From positions 620,001 through 684,000 of the forward strand of contig NZ_CP014223.1 of the NCBI RefSeq assembly GCF_001561955.1: 64,000 nt of DNA, in the 5' to 3' direction. Origin of the DNA: Anaerotignum propionicum DSM 1682. GTDB taxonomy: Bacteria; Bacillota; Clostridia; Lachnospirales; Anaerotignaceae. Shown here piece by piece: positions 50,504 to 58,862 of this stretch. Position 1 is the stretch's first letter. Every line of letters starts with the position of its first letter. A model generated the notes under the pieces. That model ran no database searches. It was not told the DNA's origin and saw only the letters and a list, made by a program, of their open reading frames with translations. The position numbers and the translations under genes are program-made.

Positions 50504-51736
50504 ATGAGAAGAGTTGTTGTGACAGGTTTAGGGGCAGTAACCCCTATTGGAAATACAGTGGAAAGCTTTTGGCAAGGCTTGATGGAAGGAAAAAACGGAA
50601 TCTCTTTTATTACTCGTTTTGATACTTCTGACAGTAAATACCGCTTGGCGGGGGAATTAAAAGATTTTGACCCTACCTTATATATGGAAAAATTGGCGGC
50701 TAAAAAATTAGACCGATTTTCAATTTATGCATTGGCGGCTACTGCCCAGGCGATGGAAGACAGTGGTTTGGAAGGGAAAGTGGAAAAAGATGAACTGGAT
50801 GTATACTTCGGTTCCGGTATTGGCGGTTTTGAGACTTTTTGCGAGAGTAGCACAACCTTGGCTGAAAAAGGGGCAAGAAAAGTATCTCCTTTGTTTATCC
50901 CTAAAATGATTAGTAACATTGCGGCAGGAAATATTGCCATTCGCTATGGTGCGGAGGGTGCTTGTGTTTCTGTTACCACTGCTTGCGCCACAGGGACCAC
51001 TGCAATTGGTGAGGGATATCGTGCTATTTTACATGGATATGCCATAGCGGCAATCTGTGGAGGTAGTGAAGCGGCAATTGTACCTTTGGCGATTGCAGGT
51101 TTTGGCAGTTGTATGGCGTTAAGCCCTTCTGAAGATCCCGATGGAGCTTCTCTGCCCTTTGATAGCAGAAGAGGCGGATTTGTTATGGGCGAGGGTGCAG
51201 GAACTTTGATTTTAGAGGATTATGAGCATGCCAAGGCAAGAGGTGCAAAGATTTATGCTGAGGTGGTAGGCTATGGTTCTACCTGTGATGCACACCATGT
51301 GACAGCACCATCCCCTGAGGCAAAGGCAAGTGCAAAGGCTATTCGTGATGCGGCGAAAGGACTGGAAGGCCTTGGGGCGGAACAGATTTATTATAATGCT
51401 CATGGAACTGGAACACCCATGAATGATACTGTAGAAACCCATGCCATTCACAACGCTTTTGGCGAAGATGCAGGTAAGCTTCATATCAGCTCTACTAAGT
51501 CTATGACAGGGCATATGCTGGGTGCCGCTGGTGCGGTGGAAGCCATTGCTGCTATTCTGGCAGTGAAAAACGGCATGGTGCCTCCTACCATTAACTTAAA
51601 GGAGCAGGATTCACAGTGTGATTTGAATTATACACCCAATGTTGCAGTGAAAGCGGCTTTGGAAGGTGCACTTTCCACTTCCTTGGGTTTTGGTGGACAT
51701 AACGCCTGCGTGGCATTTAGAAAAATAGAGGATTGA
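50504..51736 (+). CDS. fabF: 3-oxoacyl-ACP synthase II
   Basis: A 410-aa elongation condensing enzyme. Catalytic Cys161 is in VTTACATGTTAIGEG, with the two His in NAHGTGTPMNDTVE and STKSMTGHMLGAAGAVE. RRVVVTGLGAVTPIGN opens the protein and SLGFGGHNA closes the active site. ATG follows AGGAGG; its stop overlaps the start cluster of accB. Confidence 0.96.
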   Translation: MRRVVVTGLGAVTPIGNTVESFWQGLMEGKNGISFITRFDTSDSKYRLAGELKDFDPTLYMEKLAAKKLDRFSIYALAATAQAMEDSGLEGKVEKDELDVYFGSGIGGFETFCESSTTLAEKGARKVSPLFIPKMISNIAAGNIAIRYGAEGACVSVTTACATGTTAIGEGYRAILHGYAIAAICGGSEAAIVPLAIAGFGSCMALSPSEDPDGASLPFDSRRGGFVMGEGAGTLILEDYEHAKARGAKIYAEVVGYGSTCDAHHVTAPSPEAKASAKAIRDAAKGLEGLGAEQIYYNAHGTGTPMNDTVETHAIHNAFGEDAGKLHISSTKSMTGHMLGAAGAVEAIAAILAVKNGMVPPTINLKEQDSQCDLNYTPNVAVKAALEGALSTSLGFGGHNACVAFRKIED

Positions 51737-51738
51737 TG

Positions 51739-52194
51739 ATGATGGAACTCAAAAAGATATCAGAATTGGCTAAAATATTAAAACAAAATCAGCTGACAAA
51801 GCTGGATTTAACAGAGGGTGATGTCCGTCTGGTTTTAGAATCTGCCGGTGGCAAGGTTGTTTTGCAGGAAATGCCAAAGGAAATTGAAATTTTCCAGGAA
51901 GAAACAACGATCACCATGGAAGAAAAGAAGCTGGTAGTGGAATCCACATCGGCTTATGAACAGAAATCTCCTTTGGTAGGTACTGTTTATTTAGCACCTC
52001 AAGCAGGCTCCGCACCTTACGTAAAGGTTGGGGATAAGGTGAAAAAGGGTGACCCTGTTTGTATTGTGGAATCCATGAAAATGTTTAATACCATTGAAGC
52101 AGAAAAAGACGGCGAGGTTGTTGCAGTTCCTGTGGACAATGGGCAGATTGTAGAATACGGTCAGGTATTGGTTTGCATTCGTGAGGAGGCTTGA
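51739..52194 (+). CDS. accB: Biotin carboxyl carrier protein of acetyl-CoA carboxylase
   Basis: A protein of about 151 aa. The C-terminal biotinyl domain has the acceptor Lys in IVESMKMFNTIEA, preceded by PLVGTVYLAPQAGSAPYV and the V-x-V-G-D-K-V-K-K-G turn. The N-terminal LKKISELAKIL resembles other AccB proteins. Three ATG codons in a row (51736, 51739, 51742) make the start ambiguous by one residue either way; GAGG at 51728-51731 fits the second. It overlaps or abuts the fabF stop. Confidence 0.93.
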   Translation: MMELKKISELAKILKQNQLTKLDLTEGDVRLVLESAGGKVVLQEMPKEIEIFQEETTITMEEKKLVVESTSAYEQKSPLVGTVYLAPQAGSAPYVKVGDKVKKGDPVCIVESMKMFNTIEAEKDGEVVAVPVDNGQIVEYGQVLVCIREEA

Positions 52195-52195
52195 C

Positions 52196-52612
52196 ATGAA
52201 TCAAGAGGAAATTAAAAAAATTCTGCCTCACAGAGATGCAATGCTTTTGATTGACGAGGCAGAACTTTCCGAGGGTGTTGCTTATGGTAAAAAAGCCATT
52301 ACAGGTGATGAGTGGTTTTTGCAGGGACATTTTCCTGATAAACCTGTGGTACCCGGCGTAATTCTTTGCGAAATTTTGGGTCAGTCTGCCTGTGTGCTTC
52401 TATCTGAGAAAAGTGCAGGGGCAACACCTTTTTTTACGGGCCTTGATAAGGTACGCTTTAAAAACAGTGTGCGTCCCGGCGATGTGATTGAAACGCAGTG
52501 TAAACTGATCAAGAATAAAGGTGTGTTTTACTGGGCCGAAGGAAAAGGCTATGTAAACGGAAAACTATGTGTGAGCGCAGAATTTTCGTTTGCATTAATA
52601 AAGGAGACTTGA
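52196..52612 (+). CDS. fabZ: 3-hydroxyacyl-ACP dehydratase
   Basis: A 138-aa hot-dog-fold dehydratase. IKKILPHRDAMLLIDEA opens it; the catalytic His is in GHFPDKPVVPGVILCEILGQ, and the Glu in the same stretch. The length is that of FabZ, not FabA. ATG 52196 follows GGAGGC; the frame opens five codons earlier. It lies 1 nt after accB and 4 nt before accC. Confidence 0.95.
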   Translation: MNQEEIKKILPHRDAMLLIDEAELSEGVAYGKKAITGDEWFLQGHFPDKPVVPGVILCEILGQSACVLLSEKSAGATPFFTGLDKVRFKNSVRPGDVIETQCKLIKNKGVFYWAEGKGYVNGKLCVSAEFSFALIKET

Positions 52613-52616
52613 GTAT

Positions 52617-53939
52617 ATGTTTACAAAAATTCTCGTGGCAAATCGTGGAGAAATCGCAGTGCGCATCATTCGTGCCTGCAAGGAAATGGGAATTGAAACA
52701 GTAGCGGTGTATTCTGAGGCAGACCGCAATTCTTTGCCTGTGGCGTTGGCAGATGAGAGAATCTGTATTGGCGGAAAAAGTGCCACGGAGAGCTACTTAA
52801 ATCAAAAAAATATCATCAGTGCTGCTTTGGCTTGCAATGCCGGCGCCATTCATCCCGGATACGGATTTCTTTCGGAAAACGCTGAGTTTGCCGCCCTTTG
52901 TGAAGCAAATGATATTGTTTTTATCGGGCCCAAAAGCCAAGTCATGGAGAGCATGGGTGACAAAGATAATTCCCGCAGGCTAATGAAGGAAATTGGTGTG
53001 CCTGTTGTTCCCGGAACAGAAATTTTAAAGGATGTTTCGGAAGCAAAAGCTTTGGCGGAGGAAATCGGCTTTCCTTTATTGGTGAAGGCTACAGCCGGCG
53101 GCGGCGGCAAAGGCATTCGAGTGGTTAATTCCAAAGAAGAGCTGGAAAATGCATTTCATACCGCATCAGCAGAAGCAAAAAGTGCCTTTGGCAACGGAGA
53201 AGTCTTTTTGGAAAAATATTTAACTCATGTGCGCCATGTGGAAATGCAAATTCTTGCTGATACCTTTGGAAATATGGTGTGTTTGGGAGAAAGAGATTGC
53301 TCTCTACAACTGAACAAGCAAAAGGTTTTAGAGGAGACCCCCAGCCCTGTGATGACACAGGAGATTCGCTCCAAAATGATGGAAGCTGCAATCAAGGCGG
53401 CAAAGGCTGCAAACTACACCAATGCAGGAACGGTGGAATTTTTGCTGGCGCCCAATGGAGAATTTTATTTCATCGAAATGAATACCCGTTTACAGGTAGA
53501 GCATCCCATTACCGAGGAAATCAGCGGTGTTGATATTGTAAAATGGCAGATTCGCATTGCCTGCCAGATTCCTTTGGATTTTAAGCAGGAGGATGTGCAT
53601 TTAAAAGGACATTCCATCGAATGCCGTATTAATGCAAGGTCTACCGGAAAAATTGATTTTCTTCATATTCCAGGTGGTGCAAGGGTACACTTTGATACTG
53701 CCTTAATTCAGGAATGTGAGGTTGTGCCTTTTTATGATTCCATGCTGGGGAAGCTGATTGTTTTCGCTAACACCAGAGAGGATGCCATCCGCAAAATGGA
53801 GGCGGCCTTGTGTGAAATGATCATTCAAGGTGTTGAAACAAATATTGAGGATCAGCTAAGGCTGGTACGAAGCAAAACCTTTTGGCAGGGTGCGTATGAT
53901 ACGCTGATTTTGCCTGAAATCTTAGCGGAAGGGAAGTGA
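52617..53939 (+). CDS. accC: Biotin carboxylase subunit of acetyl-CoA carboxylase
   Basis: A 440-aa ATP-grasp enzyme that carboxylates biotin on AccB. KILVANRGEIAVRIIRACKEMGI, NAGAIHPGYGFLSENAEFA, KATAGGGGKGIRVVN, and EMNTRLQVEHPITEEI are family blocks. The length is standard. ATG follows AAGGAGACTTGAGTAT. It overlaps or adjoins accDA, and expression should match the other carboxylase subunits. Confidence 0.96.
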   Translation: MFTKILVANRGEIAVRIIRACKEMGIETVAVYSEADRNSLPVALADERICIGGKSATESYLNQKNIISAALACNAGAIHPGYGFLSENAEFAALCEANDIVFIGPKSQVMESMGDKDNSRRLMKEIGVPVVPGTEILKDVSEAKALAEEIGFPLLVKATAGGGGKGIRVVNSKEELENAFHTASAEAKSAFGNGEVFLEKYLTHVRHVEMQILADTFGNMVCLGERDCSLQLNKQKVLEETPSPVMTQEIRSKMMEAAIKAAKAANYTNAGTVEFLLAPNGEFYFIEMNTRLQVEHPITEEISGVDIVKWQIRIACQIPLDFKQEDVHLKGHSIECRINARSTGKIDFLHIPGGARVHFDTALIQECEVVPFYDSMLGKLIVFANTREDAIRKMEAALCEMIIQGVETNIEDQLRLVRSKTFWQGAYDTLILPEILAEGK

Positions 53940-53944
53940 TTCAT

Positions 53945-55642
53945 TTGCATGATATCGTGGGATTATTCCGCAAATCGAAGAACAATTTGGAAGAAGGGGG
54001 CATCACCCCTATTGTGGATGAGAAAATGCGCTGTCCCGTTTGTAAGTCCTTTGATACAAAGCGGAATGTGGCGAAAAATAAAATGGTTTGCCCTTCATGC
54101 GGTCATCATTTTCGCATTGGAGCAAGAATAAGAGTAAAAGCCCTTTGTGACAAAGGTAGTTTCCAAGAAATATTGACAGAGCTGACAACCATTGATCCGT
54201 TGGATTTTCCCGGCTATGATGTAAAGATGGAAAGCGGTAAGATGGGTTCAGGAGAGGATGAGGCGGTTTTATGCGGCCGTGCTTCCTTCAAAGGTCAGCC
54301 TTGTGCGTTATTTGTCATGGAGCCCCAATTTATGATGGGGAGTATGGGTTCTGTTGTAGGGGAAAAGTTGGCAAGGCTTTTTGAATATGCTGCGGCAGAA
54401 AAACTTCCTGTGGTTGGATTTACTTGCTCCGGTGGTGCACGAATGCAGGAAGGAATTCTCTCTTTAATGCAGATGGCTAAGGTGAGTGGAGCCGTGGACT
54501 ATCACAGCAAGCGGGGTGGATTGTATATTACTGTTTTAACTGATCCTACTACAGGCGGAGTGACTGCCAGCTTTGCCATGCTGGGAGACATCATCCTTTC
54601 CGAACCCAATGCTACCATTGGTTTTGCGGGACGCAGGGTCATTGAGCAGACCACAAAGAAAAAATTACCTGATGGTTTTCAGAAGGCGGAATTTTTGTTG
54701 GAACACGGATTTGTGGATGCCATTGTGCCAAGAACTGAGATGAGAAAAACCATTGCCACCCTTCTTCGTCAGCATGAAATGAAAGATCATCATACTGCTT
54801 TGGAGGATGCTTTATATCGTCAAGAGGCTGAAAAGTATAAATTCAATACGTTGTCACCTTACGAAAGAGTGCTGACAGCAAGAGCACAAGATCGTCCAAC
54901 GGCAAGGGCGTACATTGAACAGATGTTTACCGATAGAACAGAGCTTCACGGAGATAGAAAGTATGCCGATGACCAAGCCATTGTAGGAGGCATCGGTATG
55001 CTGGGTGAAATGCCTGTAACCTTTATTGGCATTGAGCGAGGCAGAAACCTGGAAGAACGCATTCAGTGCAATTTTGGCAGTCCTATGCCCGAAGGCTATC
55101 GCAAGGCGTTGCGCTTAATGAAGCAGGCGGAGAAGTTTCAAAGACCCATTATTTGTTTGGTGGATACCGCAGGGGCCTTTTGTGGTGAAGAAGCGGAAGA
55201 ACGAGGTCAGGGGCAGGCCATTGCCGATAATTTGATGGAGATGATGGCTTTAACAACGCCTGTGATTACTATTGTTATCGGTGAAGGTGGCAGTGGCGGC
55301 GCTTTGGGTCTATCTGTTGCCAATAAGCTGTATATGTTGGAAAATGCAGTATTCTCTGTCATTTCTCCCGAAGGATGTGCCAGCATTTTATGGGGGGCAT
55401 CTTCCCCGGAAGCTTCGGCAGAGGCGGCAAAATGTCTTTGTATTACTGCCGAAGATATGAAACGCTTTGGCGTTGCTGAGCGTATTATATATGAAGATTT
55501 TGTGTGTTTTGAAGAAATGTGCCATGACTTGAAAGGCACACTGATGGGTGATTTTAAGGAGATTTATAAGGATTCTCCGAATATCAGTGAAAAAAGATAT
55601 GAAAGATTTCGCAAACTGGGCAGTTGGAACGAAAATAAATAA
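53945..55642 (+). CDS. accDA: Acetyl-CoA carboxylase carboxyltransferase, fused beta-alpha subunits
   Basis: A protein of about 565 aa fusing AccD (residues 1 to about 285) and AccA (about 290 to the end). AccD has a zinc ribbon (RCPVCKSFDTKR ... CPSCGHHFRIG) and the crotonase-like FTCSGGARMQEGILSLMQMAK. AccA shows LTARAQDRPTARAYIEQMF, ELHGDRKYADDQAIVGGIG, DTAGAFCGEEAEERGQG and EGGSGGALGL. No stop or frameshift separates the halves. Start options are TTG 53945 (GGAAGGGA at good spacing) or GTG 53936. It transfers carboxyl from biotin to acetyl-CoA. A terminator follows. Confidence 0.93.
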   Translation: MHDIVGLFRKSKNNLEEGGITPIVDEKMRCPVCKSFDTKRNVAKNKMVCPSCGHHFRIGARIRVKALCDKGSFQEILTELTTIDPLDFPGYDVKMESGKMGSGEDEAVLCGRASFKGQPCALFVMEPQFMMGSMGSVVGEKLARLFEYAAAEKLPVVGFTCSGGARMQEGILSLMQMAKVSGAVDYHSKRGGLYITVLTDPTTGGVTASFAMLGDIILSEPNATIGFAGRRVIEQTTKKKLPDGFQKAEFLLEHGFVDAIVPRTEMRKTIATLLRQHEMKDHHTALEDALYRQEAEKYKFNTLSPYERVLTARAQDRPTARAYIEQMFTDRTELHGDRKYADDQAIVGGIGMLGEMPVTFIGIERGRNLEERIQCNFGSPMPEGYRKALRLMKQAEKFQRPIICLVDTAGAFCGEEAEERGQGQAIADNLMEMMALTTPVITIVIGEGGSGGALGLSVANKLYMLENAVFSVISPEGCASILWGASSPEASAEAAKCLCITAEDMKRFGVAERIIYEDFVCFEEMCHDLKGTLMGDFKEIYKDSPNISEKRYERFRKLGSWNENK

Positions 55643-55649
55643 AGTATGG

Positions 55650-55684
55650 AACCGCTTTTCTATTTGGAGAGGCGGTTTTTTTAT
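55650..55684 (+). terminator. Terminator of the fatty-acid operon
   Basis: AACCGCTTTTC and GAGAGGCGGTT pair, followed by TTTTTT. It lies 8 nt after the accDA stop. Confidence 0.88.
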
Positions 55685-55941
55685 GGAAGCGAAACTGCTT
55701 TTTTCAAATCATATCCCACTCTATTAATTATTTGAAATACTACGGCTTAAATGATTATATATTATTATTAAGTCGATGTCCTCAAAAACAAAATACTCCC
55801 AAATGGGTATCTTTGCCCTTTTGACTGCATCTTTTCTGTACCCAGCGTAAAAATGTTTCATATGTTTTTGTTTAAAGGGATTGGTTTTAAAACATACAGA
55901 TTTATGGATTACAAGCTAATTATAAAAGAGAGGTGTGAAAA

Positions 55942-56238
55942 ATGAAAATAAACTGGAAGGTACGTTTCAAAAATCCCTATTTTTGGATTGGTCTATTTGG
56001 GGTAATCATGGCAGCCATAGGAGCAAAACCGGAGGATTTTACCAGCTGGGCTTTGGTTTTAGAAGAAATAAAAAATGTATTAGGCAATCCCTTTTTATTG
56101 TTTAGTGTGATTTTGGCTGTGATTGGTGTGGTGTCAGACCCTACAACAAAAGGAATTTGTGACAGCAGTCAGGCGTTAAGTTATTCTAAACCTAGAGATG
56201 ATACTGCAAACCAGTCTGATTTAAATAATAAGGTGTAA
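55942..56238 (+). CDS. phiLC3-family phage holin (orphan)
   Basis: A 98-aa membrane protein. INWKVRFKNPYFWIGLFGVIMAAIG and NPFLLFSVILAVIGVVSDPTTKGICDSSQALSYSKP match the phiLC3-type holin family, with two hydrophobic helices and the DPTTKG-x-x-DS signature. ATG follows AGAGAGGTG. No lysin or other phage gene is beside it; the prophage remnant lies 30 kb away. It may be a domesticated holin linked to autolysis or toxin/protein export, or a phage relic. Confidence 0.85.
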   Translation: MKINWKVRFKNPYFWIGLFGVIMAAIGAKPEDFTSWALVLEEIKNVLGNPFLLFSVILAVIGVVSDPTTKGICDSSQALSYSKPRDDTANQSDLNNKV

Positions 56239-56260
56239 GAGGCAGGCTTCTGACAAATAA

Positions 56261-56288
56261 AACCCCCTAAGCTTTGAGCTAGGAGGTT
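56261..56288 (-). terminator. Terminator of the padR-flavoprotein operon
   Basis: AACCCCCTAAGCT and AGCTAGGAGGTT pair with a short loop. On the minus strand GGGGGTTTTATTTG gives the T-tract. Confidence 0.7.
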
Positions 56289-56358
56289 GAAGGACATAAA
56301 AGCATCCAATACACATTTGTTTGGAATGATATAAAACTTTTTTCGTTAATTTTCTTGA

Positions 56359-57939
56359 TTATCCTCTTGCGTACCTTGCTGGATACCACCTCTGGAACCA
56401 TGCCGTAAAAATACCCATCAGTGCAGGAATGATATTATTGATGATACCGATGTAGGGTGAGAGGGCAGTATTCATTAAGAAATAAGCCCAGACAGCTGAG
56501 TGAAGAAAAACTATACCCCATGCGGCAGTTAATATGCGGTTTGTTCGGATAAAGAGGGGATTGGAAAAAGCACTTTCTTCCCCGTAATCGGTGGCACTAT
56601 AATAGGCTGTAAGGGGGATTTTGGTGATGGAGCCAATCAACCACAACAATCCAAATAATAAGTAGCTGGCAGAGACGATAAATCTTATATTTAAGCCCAA
56701 TAGACCTGCCAAGGAGATTCCTATAGCCATAGGAATGCCGATTTGCTCAAAAATAACAGGCTTGTATTTTAGCCAGAATATTGGAATCAATGCTCCGATG
56801 AAAACGGCTATGCTACCCCCGATAGTGGAATGTATTGGCATACCTGCCCAGATGACAATCCATGGTGCTAGAAGAAGCAGCATATTGGTTTTGCAAGGCT
56901 GTGCTGTTTGTTCTTTAGGGACAGAAATACCAAACAAATCATCCCATTTAAGCATAACATTAAAATCTCCATGGACTTGATAAAGTCTTTGAAATAGAGC
57001 ATCTTGCCCTGAAATCTCATTACGGGAGATGGCCCTCCAGAGGGAGAAAGGTGTTTCTATTTTTGTGGTAAATGGTCTAAATCCATGGGTGATGACCTCG
57101 GAGCCATGCTTGGATAACAATATTTGATAGGTTTTATCAATGTCGGTATAATGAAACTCCAAGACCCGTTCTTTCCCATCGGGTTTGTACAAGGCGGCCA
57201 TTTGAGTTGTAAAGGAAAGGCTTTCATCCGGAAGGGTTTCAATATTTTTGCCTTTTGCAATTCCCCAGGAGGCATCTGCCATTTTTTCAAATACATCTTT
57301 TGGAAATAATGGCTTTGCTAGTGCTGTTTTTGTTTGTGATTGAATCCCTCCTATGGCATATTCCCTTCCAGCACGGTGTACTATTTCCAAATAATCGTCT
57401 GTACGATTTTTTAGCTCAGGGATATGAAACAATTCTCCTTGCCCGCAAAGGATGTTTGCATAGTTATCTTTCCCAAGAAAATGGTCAAACATGGAAAGAA
57501 CAGAATCATAATTATGTTCAGATGTCCAAAAGCCGCAGGTCGAAATAATAAGATGCCTTTGATGGGACAGATCATAGCGTTGGGGATGCCCTCCGCTTTT
57601 GCTATCCTCTGCCATGAAAGGTAGATTCATAGGAAGCTGTCGATCGATGAGATTTTTTAATCCACCGGGAACACTAAAATAATATAACGGAAAAGACCAA
57701 ATAATCACATCAGCGGCAATGATTTTGGGAAGGATGTGTTCCATATCATCTGAAATAACACATTTTCCCGGTGTTTTATTCCAACAGGCAAAACAACCAA
57801 GGCAACTATTGATGTGGGCTTTTGCCACATCAATAATTTCTGCATCTGCCCACTGGGCTCCTTCTAAAAAAGCATGAGTGAGGCACATTGTATTGCTTTG
57901 CTCTATCTTTGGTGAACCATTTAATACGAGAACCTTCAT
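56359..57939 (-). CDS. Flavodoxin-like NAD(P)H oxidoreductase fused to SCP2-like and membrane domains
   Basis: A 526-aa three-part protein. Residues 1 to about 200 are an NADPH-dependent FMN reductase/flavodoxin-like domain (KVLVLNGSPKIEQSNTMCL, CLGCFACWNKTPGKCVI, DVIIWSFPLYYFSVPGGLKNLIDR). Residues about 230-340 resemble an SCP2 sterol-carrier-like domain (EFHYTDIDKTYQILLSKHG, TPFSLWRAISRNEISGQDALF, VHGDFNVMLKWDDLF). The rest holds five to six membrane helices. ATG follows GGAGGC and overlaps the padR stop by 4 bases. Substrate is unknown. PadR control suggests induction by a phenolic or drug-like compound (inference). Confidence 0.8.
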   Translation of the reverse strand: MKVLVLNGSPKIEQSNTMCLTHAFLEGAQWADAEIIDVAKAHINSCLGCFACWNKTPGKCVISDDMEHILPKIIAADVIIWSFPLYYFSVPGGLKNLIDRQLPMNLPFMAEDSKSGGHPQRYDLSHQRHLIISTCGFWTSEHNYDSVLSMFDHFLGKDNYANILCGQGELFHIPELKNRTDDYLEIVHRAGREYAIGGIQSQTKTALAKPLFPKDVFEKMADASWGIAKGKNIETLPDESLSFTTQMAALYKPDGKERVLEFHYTDIDKTYQILLSKHGSEVITHGFRPFTTKIETPFSLWRAISRNEISGQDALFQRLYQVHGDFNVMLKWDDLFGISVPKEQTAQPCKTNMLLLLAPWIVIWAGMPIHSTIGGSIAVFIGALIPIFWLKYKPVIFEQIGIPMAIGISLAGLLGLNIRFIVSASYLLFGLLWLIGSITKIPLTAYYSATDYGEESAFSNPLFIRTNRILTAAWGIVFLHSAVWAYFLMNTALSPYIGIINNIIPALMGIFTAWFQRWYPARYARG

Positions 57940-58499
57940 TTCTGTGCCTCCTTTTCCAATATTGTAATGGCTTTGTCTGCCCAGTTTAGCCCTGCCTCGT
58001 AATAGGACTCTCCATAAAGTACTGTAATTTCCCAGTAAATTGATTTTCTTTCATCGCAAACCATTTTGCCATATTCAGAGATTGCGTTATGGGCTTCCCC
58101 AAGCCCTTGGATAGCCTGTAAACAACTTTCTCGATATTTATGTAGCAAATCCAGCGATTGTTGGAGGCTGGTTTCTCCGGCAAAGAATATACGCATCAAA
58201 AATGCGCTTTTTACCCGCATAGCATCGTCAATATGGGCTTCCCCTAAAGATAACCAGTTTGAAAGTTCCTTTTTTCCCCTTTCTGTGATGGTGTATATTC
58301 GCTTATTTGGTTTTTCGCTTTGAATGAAACGTTGGCTGCTAAGCCAACCGTTAGTTTCCATAGCATCCAGCTCTCGATATATTTGACTGGTTTTTGCTTG
58401 CCAGAAAAAAGATAGAGAAGCTTTAAAAGCTTTATCCAGTTCATATCCTGTCATTGAGGAATAATTGAGAAGTCCCAGCAGACCATGTTTTAGCGACAC
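57936..58499 (-). CDS. PadR family transcriptional regulator
   Basis: A 187-aa regulator. The winged helix begins LKHGLLGLLNYSSMTGYELDKAFKASLSFFW, with QIYRELDAMETNGWL and KRIYTITERGKKEL as the wing; the rest is the C-terminal helical dimer domain of the Vir_act_alpha_C type. The start is GTG 58497-58499, with AAAGGAG seven bases upstream. A long perfect palindrome lies between promoter and ribosome binding site, so it should repress its own operon. Confidence 0.9.
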   Translation of the reverse strand: MSLKHGLLGLLNYSSMTGYELDKAFKASLSFFWQAKTSQIYRELDAMETNGWLSSQRFIQSEKPNKRIYTITERGKKELSNWLSLGEAHIDDAMRVKSAFLMRIFFAGETSLQQSLDLLHKYRESCLQAIQGLGEAHNAISEYGKMVCDERKSIYWEITVLYGESYYEAGLNWADKAITILEKEAQK

Positions 58500-58510
58500 A
58501 ATAACACTCC

Positions 58511-58563
58511 TTTTGTTATATATTCAACAAGTTGAATATATAACAAAATAGAACTATTGTCAA
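58511..58563 (-). promoter_or_regulatory. Promoter and 38-bp PadR operator palindrome
   Basis: On the minus strand TTGACA (58558-58563) and TATATT (58535-58540) are 17 nt apart. A perfect inverted repeat with 18-bp arms around a 2-nt centre spans 58511-58548, with the arms reading TTTTGTTATATATTCAAC and its complement. It covers the -10 box and transcription start, as expected for strong autorepression. Confidence 0.85.
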
Positions 58564-58756
58564 TATAGTTTATTTTATAAATATAGCCTTTTGCCCTAAA
58601 TTTTTATGATTTGCCAATTGCAATATGCAGTTATTGTTAAGACCTACAGAAAAAAAGCAATTTTCAAGTTATGTTTTTAAGAGGTTAGCGTGGGGAAGAA
58701 TTTTTGCATTTCTAGCAAGTAGATAAGAAATGCAAAATTGTAATTCAAATTAAGCA
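58564..58756. other. Intergenic region
   Basis: AT-rich; no gene or clear element seen between the padR promoter and the gpr terminator. Confidence 0.4.
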
Positions 58757-58789
58757 CAAAAAAGAGCCGCAGCATAAAAAGCCTGCGGC
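58757..58789 (-). terminator. Terminator of gpr
   Basis: On the minus strand GCCGCAG and CTGCGGC pair around an AT-rich loop, followed by TCTTTTTTG. Confidence 0.85.
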
Positions 58790-58862
58790 AAATTTCAAAA
58801 ACTGACGAACTAACTGAAATGTTTCTTAGGTGGGAGCAGTGTTTTAAATGATAGTTATTATT

